This document shows, piece by piece, positions 22,898 to 33,200 of a DNA stretch of 64,000 nt. The position numbers were made by a program, and so were the translations under genes. Within the stretch, counting starts at the first letter, position 1, and each line of letters begins with the position of its first letter. Origin of the DNA: Piper betle (taxonomy: Eukaryota > Streptophyta > Magnoliopsida > Piperales > Piperaceae); assembly GCA_033002965.1 (NCBI GenBank), contig JAURVB010014903.1, positions 62,001-126,000 of the forward strand, written 5' to 3'. The notes under the pieces are model-generated. The model saw only the letters and a list, made by a program, of their open reading frames with translations, was not told the origin of the DNA and did not search any database.

Positions 22898-23139
22898 ATT
22901 GCTTATTTGCATGTTTGATATATACTTTTAAAATGTTTTTTTAGTTTTATATTCTTAAATTGCAGCTCTAATTCTTTATAGAAGCTACTTTAATCTATCA
23001 CCAATGGATGCGAATCTGAAGGTCAGGATTTAATACCTTAGTTGTGGGTCACTGTAGATTTCCCTTTTTACCCATCTTCCTTTCTCCTCTCCTAAAATCA
23101 ACTTTGCTTCGTTGGCTTGGGCCATTTTGGTACCTTTCT

Positions 23140-23574
23140 TATTAGATCCTTTAATTTAGTCTCACATCTAATACCTATTAAAGTAAAATCCTATTTATAA
23201 ATAAAAATAAAATTTAAATCTTTAATTTAGTTAATTACTTTTAAACAAATAACTTAGCTCATTAATTTGCACTTTGACCTGAGTCGTTACAAATAGTATT
23301 AGAACGTCCTGTTTTGTGTTAAATGGTGGGTTAGACTAGACATGTTAGTTAGGTTACTGGTCATGAGTCAGAGAAGGACATGGATTGAGGCTAATAATGA
23401 AAATTTTTTAAGGCGGGTAAATTGTAAGATCCCTTAATTTAGTTTCACATTTAATCTTTATTAGGATAAGATCTTATTTATAAAAAAATGAACTATAGAT
23501 TTTAAATTTAATTAACTATTTTTAAAGAGATAACTTAGTCCATTATATTACATTTTAGGTTGGGTGGTTACATT
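23140..23574 (+). mobile_element. TRIM: 435-bp miniature LTR retrotransposon
   Basis: Two direct repeats of equal length, 23140-23291 and 23423-23574 (152 bp each), begin TATTAGATCC/TGTAAGATCC and end GTCGTTACA/GTGGTTACA. They share AATTTAGT, AATTAACTATTTTTAAA-like and AACTTAG blocks. After the first comes AATAGTATTAGAACG, a degenerate copy of the tRNA-Met primer-binding site; before the second comes the purine-rich AAGGCGGGTAAAT. The flanking 5-mers TTTCT and TTCCT differ at one base. The 131-bp internal part has no gene, as in terminal-repeat retrotransposons in miniature. The LTRs are clearly diverged, so the copy is old. Confidence 0.8.
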
Positions 23575-24089
23575 CCTTTACCTCACTCCATTGGGTGGTT
23601 ACATTCCTTAACCTCACTCCAATCTCAACTAGATATAATCATGAGGGCCCATCATCATAAGTGGTAATCACACCTCATTCATGTATCATTTCTACGATTT
23701 TGGTGTCTTGCGACTCTCTTTTTTTACTTGGCTGTTCTGTTTTTATGCAAAGACACCAGAATTATAAAAGCACGAGTATAAAACTTTGCGAGGCAACAAA
23801 ATTTGAAAACAGAGTTGAGAAAAGGATTGAAACTTTCTCCTACCTACAAAGATCACAAAGTTATAAACTCGAGATTATTACAGACTTATTTCTCACTAAC
23901 TTAGGTGTTTTCTTTTAGTCAAATAGTGTGGAGTCCACTTGGAAAGTTTTTGAATTTTAAAAAAATTAAAACTATGTTTTTTTGGTAATGTGGGTGACTT
24001 AATTTTAGCGATAAATTATAAATTATATCATGTTAGAGGTCTTTAAAATTAGAATTAGGTAAGGAAAGCGGGAAAAGAGACAACTTATA
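23575..24089. other. Spacer with a 29-bp tandem duplication
   Basis: The TRIM right end plus flank (TTGGGTGGTTACATTCC...CCTCACTCCA) is duplicated once in tandem with a 29-bp period (copies start at 23562 and 23591). The rest is AT-rich with no supportable gene; the 85-codon frame at 23661-23918 matches nothing I know. Confidence 0.5.
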
Positions 24090-24304
24090 GTGTCCGGAAG
24101 GCTCTCTGCGCACCTAATGCACCTCATATCATCCATAGGATTGATAGAATGGATCCATTTTATTGTATTTATGGTTACTAATTATCCAATAAACGTTTTA
24201 GTTTTTTCAAAAAGCAAAACTGTCTAGATTAGTAATACTGCCCACATAATGTAAAAATGATGGGTAGGATTTATCTAGGGTGCGCAGGAGTGCCATCAGG
24301 GACC
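24090..24304. mobile_element. Possible MITE with imperfect terminal inverted repeats
   Basis: The left end GTGTCCGGAAGGCTCTCTGCGCACC and the reverse complement of the right end (GGTCCCTGATGGCACTCCTGCGCACC) pair imperfectly, and the match goes on through TCATCCAT / CCATCAT further in. The 215-bp interior is AT-rich and non-coding. I could not find a clean target duplication, so the superfamily is open. Confidence 0.45.
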
Positions 24305-26436
24305 ATAACTTCGAAACTGCGACGAAATATTGCAATTAGAAGGCCAGCCAGTAAGCGATCGGATTTAGCGAGATAATATAATTTAGCTAAACGTTAGAAT
24401 GGGAAAGCAAGAAGAAAGCTGCTAGTGGTGAGGAGATGTGGAGGAGGGGAAGAGAGCAGGCGGGGCGAAAGACATGATCAGTCGGAGGAACACGCACTGT
24501 GGAAGAGAATATAGATTGTTGGGATTTAAATTTCTAATTTATAAATCTTTTACAGGTTTGTGTTAACGACAAAATAAAAGCAAATAGTAATTTATCACTA
24601 AATTACAAGCACAAAATATTTAATGTAGTAAATCATTATGAAAGCAATCACTTCCAACTTTATTCACTATAATAAATCCAATTACAATGAATATTTTTTA
24701 GAAAATCTTCTCCCAAATTACAACTTATGAGTGAATTTACTCCATATAACAATCAACCTTTAAGTAAAACTATTCTCACATTTATCTCCGAATAAAACTA
24801 CTCAAAATCAACAATTCCACTTCATCCACTCCTATTGAGATTAATTCTACAATTAACAATAACAATTGAATCAATAGCTAAGAAAAAACTTAGGACAAAT
24901 CCATTGGTATTGATCTTTGATGAAGAACCTACTTTGATTGATGATACGATGATGAATAATTCAGCCTAATCGATCCCAATCTTAAAGAAAAACCCTCTCT
25001 CACAAAAAAAGAGGTTTTTTTCTTTTATTCCATGTCTAGAACCCAAAACAACACTTCTCAACTAATTTCTCGTCAAAATAAATCTCCTACTAAGAAAACT
25101 CTCAAAATTTAGCTTAAATAACTCAAAGAATAGTCCAAAATAGACCTAGAATCTATCCTCGTCAACGGTTCCTAGTTAATATATATTTTATTAATAAATT
25201 TTAAATATACTATATGTATTCCGCAGGTCTTTGGCTAGTTAAAAATAAAAACTGAGTTAAATTTGAACTAAATTAGTAAATGTGAGTCTATATAATTTGA
25301 GTTAAGAAATAATATAGGTCTTATTCTGCAGTTATGTTTCTATTTTAAATAGAACTCATATTTAAGAAGGTTATAATTCTATTATAAATTAATTAAGCTT
25401 AGTATGAAAAGTCATCTGTCATGCCATAATATTCTTTTAATATTTTTCAGTTTTCTCTCTTACTCTTGATCTTGCAACAACATGAAGCATGCATCATTAA
25501 ACGGTTGAATGTTTGCTTATGCAAGATTACATTCTAATTAGCCTACTTGAACTATTTTTTAATCTTCAATATAACTAATTAACTAGTGGAATTATGTAAT
25601 AAATACATTAGAATAACATTCTTTAAATCATTGGAAACAGTAGTACAATAGTGTAACTCTTGGAAATTAATGTTGGTCAATTTTATGAAAAAGTACTTAT
25701 TTAGGAAACAAACGAAAAAAATAGATGTGATAATTGTTTTTTCAAGATCAATGGAGCCAAAATGGTTTGAAAACCTGCATTAGGGAAGATTAATCAAACT
25801 CAAGCTGACTTAATATTACATTAAAAAAGTTGTAAGAATATGCATATACAAAGATAAGTTGTGATCTTCCCACAACTAAGTGAGAAAGTAATAAGTAGAG
25901 TTTTTTGCTAGATATAATTAAGGGAAAGTAGCAGGGAGGGAGAGGGCATAGAGAGAAAATAAGGTGTAATTACAAAAAGGAAAAGAAAATACAATTAAAA
26001 TATCAAGACTATCTATTACTTTTTTAAAAATAAGTTTTTTAATAATTTAACCGTTGCTGCCACGTTGGCCACAAATGTCGCTCTGCCGCCACTTAAATTT
26101 TTTAAGTATTTTGGTCACTGCAATGGCTAGAGTTGCGTTAGCCAGTGGCGTAGGATGGGCTACAACCCCTCTGGCAGCCCTCGTCTTAGGTAGCCGAATC
26201 TCAGTTGTCTTGACCTTCGGCCACCACATCTCGGCCGTCGCCTAATATAATTTTCTTAAAAATTTTAGTTGAAGGTATTTTAGGCATTTCTTATTTTTTT
26301 CACTTTTTTGATAGTTAAGCCTTGTTTTCTCCCAATTTGATAGTTTCGAAAAAGTATTATCTTTTAACAGATGTAAGTTTCATATGGAATTATTACTTTT
26401 TTCTTCTTATTTGACAACATAAATGTACCCAAATAA
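24305..26436. other. AT-rich spacer, no gene seen
   Basis: Mostly AT-rich. A short GC-richer stretch at 26045-26245 has overlapping frames on both strands but no recognisable protein. No splice-consistent exon chain was found. Confidence 0.5.
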
Positions 26437-26505
26437 GCTCGGTGGTCTCGTGGTAGAATAGTATCCTGCCACGGTACTGACCCGGTTTGATTCCTGGCTG
26501 GTGCA
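26437..26505 (+). pseudogene. Decayed tRNA-Gly(GCC) copy or tRNA-derived SINE head
   Basis: Internal sequence follows plant tRNA-Gly: TGGTCTCGTGGTAGAATAG (A-box region), CCTGCCACGG anticodon arm with GCC, and GGTTTGATTCC (B-box region), ending CTGGTGCA. The acceptor stem no longer pairs: the 5' side GCTCGGT has three or more mismatches against CTGGTGC, and the T-arm has lost a base. It is therefore unlikely to be functional. Both Pol III boxes remain recognisable, so a SINE origin is possible; I see no clear tail or target duplication. Confidence 0.75.
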
Positions 26506-27201
26506 AAATAGTTTTGTTTATTAATTTCTTCAGAAAGGAGAAGTTGGTCTTTTTATTGGGCTGCGTATAAGTGCAGTGCACAACCTCCTTGATTTGGAGG
26601 AACTATAAATAAAATGCCCGCTTTGCCATTTTTTAAGCCGAAAAATGACTTTTCTAAGTTGTGAGTTCTAGATGCCGACTGTTGTGCATTGTGGCGTCTC
26701 TTAGAGCTTGTAGGTTCACAATTAAATTTTAAAAGCAAAAAACAAATTGTCCGAAAATCTTAATTTGGTCTACTGTTATGCGGTAAATGATTCAATTCTG
26801 CATCCATTAGCTTTAGGATTTTAGCATCGTGAAGAATGCTGATTAGTTCTCTGCTAGCTCGTCCAACTTCATCAATTAATAAATTATTTCACTGCAACTT
26901 GCAAGGCTTAAAAGAAATTTGACTTGTGACATTTTTAGGTTGGATTGAGTCGGCCACGAGTCACGGAGGCCGGAACAGAGGAGGTTAATAAAGCATGGAA
27001 CAAACCGGTATTAATTAATATTTGTGGTATGATGTTACCTTCTCGCAGTGAAGGAATTCGGATACATGTTCAAAGGACGTTTATATGTTGCCACAAAGAA
27101 AAAAACCGCTAATAATGTTTTGTATGTGCCCTCGGGTTTCATGGCTCTTACAACGCATGTTTGTTGTGGACGTTAATTTATCCCTGATTTACTCATGTTT
27201 T
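26506..27201. other. Spacer between tRNA relic and copia element
   Basis: No supportable gene. The last 5 bases (27197-27201, GTTTT) are the copia target site. Confidence 0.5.
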
Positions 27202-27679
27202 TGTTGTATGCCAAAATCAAGTCTCACATCTAAAGTTTTGTGGGTTTGGGAGGAGTCCTCTCCCTATAAATAAGGTTCCTCCCCTTTAGTTCTTGACATC
27301 TCAAAATTGTCATCCTTCTTTCTTTGGTAAATTGTTTTCTTTCTCTCCTTTTGTAATATTTCTTTGATTATTGAAATATTATTTTTGTAGTGTCCGAGGA
27401 CGTAAGCCTCGTTAAATTCCGGTGTTCTTTTTGTTCCTTTTATGTTTATTTAATAGCTATTGTCGGGTATAATTGTTGTTAATTATTGTGCTATTTAAAT
27501 TACTTGATAAAATTCTGTCTAGGAGTTGGTTTTTAAGCGGACCGTGTGTCCCACCACACTTTCTGGGAATTTTATCTTGGGGTAATTTTTAGTACAATAG
27601 TTTTCACGCTAGTCATCTAGGTAATAGTTCTCAAAGTGAACTAGTTATCTTTGGTGAAAATTACCCAGTTTTCACAACA
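27202..27679 (+). repeat. 5' LTR of copia element
   Basis: TGTTGTATGCC...TTTTCACAACA. A TATA box (TATAAATA, 27265-27272) lies 64 bp in. TGT/ACA termini are intact here. Confidence 0.95.
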
Positions 27680-27681
27680 AT

Positions 27682-27693
27682 TGGTATCAGAGC
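27682..27693 (+). other. Primer-binding site of copia element
   Basis: TGGTATCAGAGC, complementary to initiator tRNA-Met, 2 bases after the 5' LTR. Confidence 0.95.
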
Positions 27694-27697
27694 AAGG

Positions 27698-27865
27698 TTT
27701 ATTTTAGTATGCTCTGTGGTTGCGGCTTACGTTGATCTTCTACATCAGAAAAAATTTCCTTGGGCCAGTTGACATTTTGAGCTCTTGGTTTATTTTAGTA
27801 TGCTCTGTGGTTGCGGCTTACGCTGATCTTCCACATCAGAAAAAATTTCCTTGGGCTAGTTGGTA
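27698..27865 (+). repeat. 91-bp tandem duplication in copia leader
   Basis: TTTATTTTAGTATGCTCTG recurs at 27698 and 27789. The copies share GGTTGCGGCTTACG and CATCAGAAAAAATTTCC with a few changes. It lies between primer-binding site and gag start. Confidence 0.9.
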
Positions 27866-27904
27866 TTCCGCATTAACAGCTATTAAATAGACTTTGTAGC
27901 AGAA

Positions 27905-30900
27905 ATGGCAGACAACCCAAAAGAATCCACATCGAAGGTCACAACTTCATCTTCAATTTTGGCAAGAACTACTAGTGACAAATGCAAGATTTGCAGTGGA
28001 GATTTTTGATGGTACCGGTCATTTTGGCATGTGGCAAAGTGAGGTTCTGGATGCCCTTTTTCAACAGGGTCTAGACATTGCCATTGAAGAAGAGAAACCG
28101 GATGATGTTGAGGAGAAAGAATGGAAGACAATAAATAGATTGGCATGTGGTACCATTCGAACGTGTCTTTCTAGAGAGCAGAGGTATGCATTTTCTAAAG
28201 AAACTTCTGCAAGTAAATTGTGGAAGGCACTGGAGGAGAAATTCTTGAAGAAAAGCAGTCAGAACAAGCTCTATATGAAAAAGAGATTGTTCCGCTTCAA
28301 TTATGTTCCTGGTACCTCTCTGAATGATCATATTACTAGCTTCAATCAGCTAGTAACTGATCTGGTGAATATGGATGTGACTTTTGAAGATGAAGATTTG
28401 GCTCTGATGTTGTTGGGATCACTTCCTCATGAATTTGAGTTTCTTGAAACTACTCTACTTCATGGGAAGGCTGTTGTGTCTCTTAGTGAAGTAACTGCTG
28501 CCTTGTATAGTTATGAATTAAGAAAGAAAGAAAAGCAAGAAAATACAAGTGCAGAAGCAGAAGCTCTTGTTGTGGATAGAGGCCGATCGCAGAGTCAGAA
28601 CAAAGGAAGAAGGGGAAGGTCGAAGTCAAAGTCCAGACCAAGTAAAGATGAATGTGCCTTTTGTCGAGAAAAAGGGCATTGGAAGAAAGATTGTCCCAAG
28701 CTGAAAAATAAAGGCAAATCTGATAAGGAAAAAGCTGCTGCAAATGTTGCTGAGTGTGATGATGCAGACTCAGACCTTTCAATTGCTGCATCAACTAGCA
28801 ATTCTAGTGCATGGTTGCTAGATTCTGCTTGTAGCCATCATATGACGCCCAATCGAGAATGGTTCTTTGATTTTAAAGAACTAAAGGGTGGAATTGTCTA
28901 CACAGCAAATAATGCCCCTCTTGTCACATATGGAGTTGGTTCAATTCACTTGAGGAATCATGATGGATCAACCAGAATCTTAACTGGGGTTCATTATGTG
29001 CCAGATTTGATGAAGAATCTCATCTCTGTGGGAACCTTAGAGTCAAAAGGTTTCGAAGTAAGGGCGAAAGATGGGATAATGAGGATCATCTCTGGTGCAC
29101 TTGTGATAATGAAGGGGATCCGAAGAAGAAACAATGTGTATTACTTTATGGGTAATACAATTGTTGGGGAAGCAGCAGCGACAGCAACTCCTACTGATGA
29201 TCAGGAGTCAGAAGCAACTAGGTTATGGCATATGCGCTTGGGGCATGCTGGAGAAAAATCTTTGAAACTATTGATAGATCAAGGATTATTAAAAGGAGCT
29301 CGGGCTTGCAAAATAGATTTTTGCGAGCACTGTATCAAAGGGAAGAAAACAAGGGTGAAATTTGGAACAGCAATCCATGATACTGAGGGTATTTTGGATT
29401 ATGTTCACTCAGATGTGTGGGGGCCTTCCAAGACAACTTCGTTGGGAGGTAAACACTATTATGTTTCCCTTGTTGATGATTTTTCCCGGAGAGTTTGGGT
29501 ATATACGATGAAGACGAAGGATGAAGTGTTGGGAATTTTCCTGAAATGGAAAAAGATGGTGGAGACTCAAACAGGCAGAAGAGTCAAACGTCTTCGTACA
29601 GACAATGGTGGAGAATTCAAAAATGATCCATTTCAAAAGGTCTGTGAAGATGAAGGTATTGTCAGACACTTCACTGTCAGAAATACACCACAACAGAATG
29701 GGGTGGCAGAGCGAATGAATCGAACTTTGCTGGAGAAAGTTCGGTGTATGTTGTCCAATGCTGGGTTGGGCAAAGAATTTTGGGCTGAGGCTTTGGTATA
29801 TGCTTGTCACCTTATTAATCGTTTACCATCTACTGCTATTGGTGGTAAAACTCCATTGGAGAAATGGTCTGGAAAGCCTGCTACAGATTATAATTCCTTA
29901 CATGTGTTTGGTTCCACTGCATATTACCATGTTAAGGAATCAAAGCTGGATCCAAGAGCAAAGAAGGCAATATTTATGGGGATCACCTCTGGTGTGAAAG
30001 GCTATCGTCTTTGGTGTCCAGAAACAAAGAAAGTAATCTTCAGCAGGGATGTTACCTTTGATGAATCTACCATGTTGAGAAAGGTAACTTCTGAAAATAT
30101 GAAGCAAATAGATGGTACTCCCAAACAGGTGGAGATTGATGGCAACAGAATGGTCCCAGCAGATGCAGAAACTGATGATGACTCTCCTGTGGTAGAAGAA
30201 GAGTCAAATGAAGAAGAGGTTCAGACCCAAGAACCTCCACATCAACATGAATCAATTGCACAAAGGAAGGGAAAGAGAACCATTAGAAAACCTGCCCGCT
30301 ATGCTGATATGGTCTCTTCTACAGCACCAATTGCAACTGATGATGTTCCTGCCACTTATAATGAAGCAGTTCAAAGTTCAGAACAAGAAAAGTGGAGGAT
30401 TGCCATGAAAGAAGAAATGCAGTCCCTTCAAAAGAATCAGACATGGAAACTAGCTAGTCTTCCGAAGGGAAAGAAGGCAATTGGGTGCAAATGGGTATAT
30501 GCAAAGAAAGATGGATTTCCTGACAAGGATAATGTTCGCTACAAAGCAAGATTGGTGGCTAAAGGCTACGCTCAAAAGGAGGGAGTTGATTATAATGAAG
30601 TATTTTCTCCAGTTGTAAAGCATTCCTCCATTAGAATTTTATTGGCTTTGGTGGCACAATTGGATTTGGAACTAGTTCAGATGGATGTAAAAACTGCATT
30701 TTTACATGGAGACTTGGAAGAGGAAATCTATATGTCTCAGCCAGATGGATTCAAAGTTGATGGAAAAGAAAAGATGGTGTGCAAATTGGACAAATCGCTA
30801 TATGGATTGAAGCAATCTCCGAGGCAGTGGTACAAGCGATTTGACAAGTTCATGATAGGGCAGAAGTACTCAAGGAGCAAATATGATCACTGTGTGTACT

Positions 30901-31919
30901 TGCACAAGCTACAAGATGGATCCTATATATATCTTCTTCTTTATGTTGATGATATGCTGATAGCTTCCAAGAGTCAGACAGAAATAGAGAAGTTAAAGAC
31001 TCAATTGAATAGGGAGTTTGAAATGAAGGATCTTGGTGAAGCAAAGAAGATTCTCGGCATGGAGATATCTAGAGACAGGAAATTGGGGAGGCTTTGTTTG
31101 TCTCAGAAAGAATATCTGAGGAAGGTACTAAAATGTTTTGGCATAAATGAGAAGTCAAAACCAGTTAGTACACCATTTGCTCCTCATTTCAAGCTTAGTG
31201 CTTCCATGTCACCAAAGAATGATGCAGAACGGGAATACATGGCAAAAGTACCGTATGCAAGTGCTATTGGTAGCTTGATGTATGCAATGGTTTGTTCAAG
31301 GCCCGATATTTCACAGGCAGTTGGGGTTGTGAGCAGGTATATGCATGATCCTGGAAAGGAGCATTGGCAAGCTGTGAAATGGATTCTACGGTATATTCTA
31401 GATACTTTAGATGTTGGATTAGTATTTCAGCAGGATGATAAGGATGGTCAGTATGTAATTGGGTATTGTGACTCTGACTACGCTGGTGATTTGGACAAGT
31501 GACGATCAACTACTGGTTATGTGTTTACTTTTGCAAAAGCACCAGTCAGTTGGAAGTCCACCTTACAGTCAACAGTGGCTTTGTCTACTACAAAGGCAGA
31601 GTATATAGTAATTACAGAGGCTGTAAAGGAGGCAATTTGGCTTCAAGGGTTGCTCGGTGAACTGGGAATGGAATAAAAGCACATCAAAGTGCATTGTGAC
31701 AGTCAGAGTGCTATTCATTTAGCAAAGAATCAGGTTTACCATGCAAGGACGAAGCACATCGATGTTCGATATCATTTTGTACGAGAGATTCTAGAAGAAG
31801 GTGGAGTCATAATCCAGAAGATTCCGACGACTGAGAACCCTGCTGATATGCTGACAAAAGTAGTAACTGCGGCCAAGTTTAAACATTGTTTAGACTTGGT
31901 CAATATCGTTACAAATTGA
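27905..31919 (+). pseudogene. Copia gag-pol polyprotein, broken
   Basis: A probable gag start ATG lies at 27905, but the long frame (from about 27975) is in another phase, so a single-base indel lies between. The main frame runs to a TGA at 31500-31502, where a CGA would be expected, and a second in-frame stop TAA is at 31674-31676; the natural end is TGA at 31917-31919. Domains: gag; CCHC zinc knuckle CAFCREKGHWKKDC (about 28653-28695); protease WLLDSACSHH (about 28812); integrase with HHCC (from about 29226) and DDE residues in VHSDVWGP, RTDNGGEF and AERMNRTLLE; reverse transcriptase with YVDDMLIAS (about 30943); RNase H, interrupted by both stops. Closest in style to the Tork/TNT1-like copia group. 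Cannot make full pol. Confidence 0.95.
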
Positions 31920-31982
31920 AAGATGGAGTTTGCAGACACTACTGAAAGTTGGATTTGTGAGAGAATTGTATGAGATTTTGTC

Positions 31983-31993
31983 AAGGTGGAGAA
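31983..31993 (+). other. Polypurine tract of copia element
   Basis: AAGGTGGAGAA immediately 5' of the 3' LTR. Confidence 0.8.
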
Positions 31994-31994
31994 T

Positions 31995-32472
31995 TATTGT
32001 ATGCCAAAATCAAGTCCCATATCTAAAGTTTTGTGGGTTTGGGAGTAGTCCTCTCCTTATAAATAAGGTTCCTCCCCTTTAGTTCTTGACATCCCAAAAT
32101 TGTCGTCCTTCTTTCTTTGGTAAATTATTTTCTTTCTCTCCTTTTGTAATATTTCTTTGATTATTGAAATATTATTTTTGTAGTGTCTGAGGATGAAAGC
32201 CTCGTTAAATTCCGGTGTTCTTTTTGTTCCTTTTATGTATATTTAATAGCTATTGTCGGGTATAGTTGTTGTTAATTATTGTGCTATTTAAATTACTTGA
32301 TAAAATTCTGTCTATGAGTTGGTTTTTAAGCGGACCGTGTGTCCCACCACACTTTCCTAAGAATTTTATCTTGGGGTAATTTTAGTACAATAGTTTTCAC
32401 GCTAGTCATCTAGGTAATAATTTTCAAAGTGAACTAATTATCTTTGGTGAAAATTACCCAGTTTTCACAACA
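31995..32472 (+). repeat. 3' LTR of copia element
   Basis: Starts TATTGTATGCC (TG changed to TA, damaging the integrase end motif) and ends TTTTCACAACA. Same length as the 5' LTR. TATAAATA box near 32059. Confidence 0.95.
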
Positions 32473-32477
32473 GTTTT

Positions 32478-33079
32478 GTGATTGTTCTTGGCCTACTTTG
32501 AAGCACTTCACACTGCTTACAAACGACCTCCTCCGTGTTTCGTACATTTAATTTAACTTAATGATGTAAAATCAATTTCTTAGGAGAACATGATAGATGA
32601 TGACAAACTAGCTAGGCAGATGGTCGGCTCCAGCTGAACTATTATTTCGAGTGATTTACAGTTTAAGCCACTATATATATATATATATAGAAAATCCATG
32701 GCATGACTAATCAAATAAGTGGAATCCCAATTTTTCATTGTTTATTTCCCATAATATTTTTCCTAACAACAAATTGTGAATCAGTTGTTATTATACCTAT
32801 TATTTATGAGGTTAGGAGGTGTGGTAAAAATAAGGAAGAATTGTTACTCCTCCAAACAGTGAATAAAGTAAATAAAAAAATAAATGTAAATAAAAAGTCG
32901 TTCCACAATGATTTTTCAATGAATTATTATATTACGTATCTATTGTGAAACGAGCGAACATCATCCTCTGATCATATCATATAACAAATAATTGACCCGC
33001 TCCTCTTTTCCTTCGTCCCCTCTTCCCCTCAAGCCATAATAATAATAATTAATTAATTAATAATACGACTACTACTGCT
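32478..33079. other. Spacer upstream of ArfGAP gene
   Basis: AT-rich, with a short TA run near 32672-32689. It presumably holds the remaining native promoter of the gene at 33201. Confidence 0.5.
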
Positions 33080-33087
33080 TATAAATA
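33080..33087 (+). promoter_or_regulatory. Probable TATA box of the ArfGAP gene
   Basis: TATAAATA, followed by a pyrimidine-rich stretch CCTCCCTCGCGTCTCCCTCTCTC (33102-33124) likely to contain the transcription start, about 120 bp before the ATG at 33201. Confidence 0.55.
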
Positions 33088-33200
33088 ACAATAATATTTC
33101 GCCTCCCTCGCGTCTCCCTCTCTCAACACCCTCCCAATATTATTGATTTTGTTTTTCCGAGTCATTTGGGTTTGGGGAGGGACAGAGAGGGAGGAGCAGG

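Larger units (their letters stand above)
27202..32472 (+). mobile_element. Ty1/copia retrotransposon, full length but defective
   Basis: LTRs 27202-27679 and 31995-32472, each 478 bp. The target duplication GTTTT is perfect (27197-27201 and 32473-32477). Primer-binding site TGGTATCAGAGC at 27682; purine-rich AAGGTGGAGAA precedes the 3' LTR. The order gag, protease, integrase, reverse transcriptase, RNase H is that of copia. By eye the LTRs differ at roughly 20 sites (about 4 percent), so insertion is not very recent. The element lies about 0.6 kb upstream of the TATA box of the ArfGAP gene in the same direction; its 3' LTR could in principle influence that gene. Confidence 0.95.

Noticed and set aside
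26437..26505. Functional tRNA-Gly gene
   Set aside because: The acceptor stem cannot pair and the T-arm is one base short.
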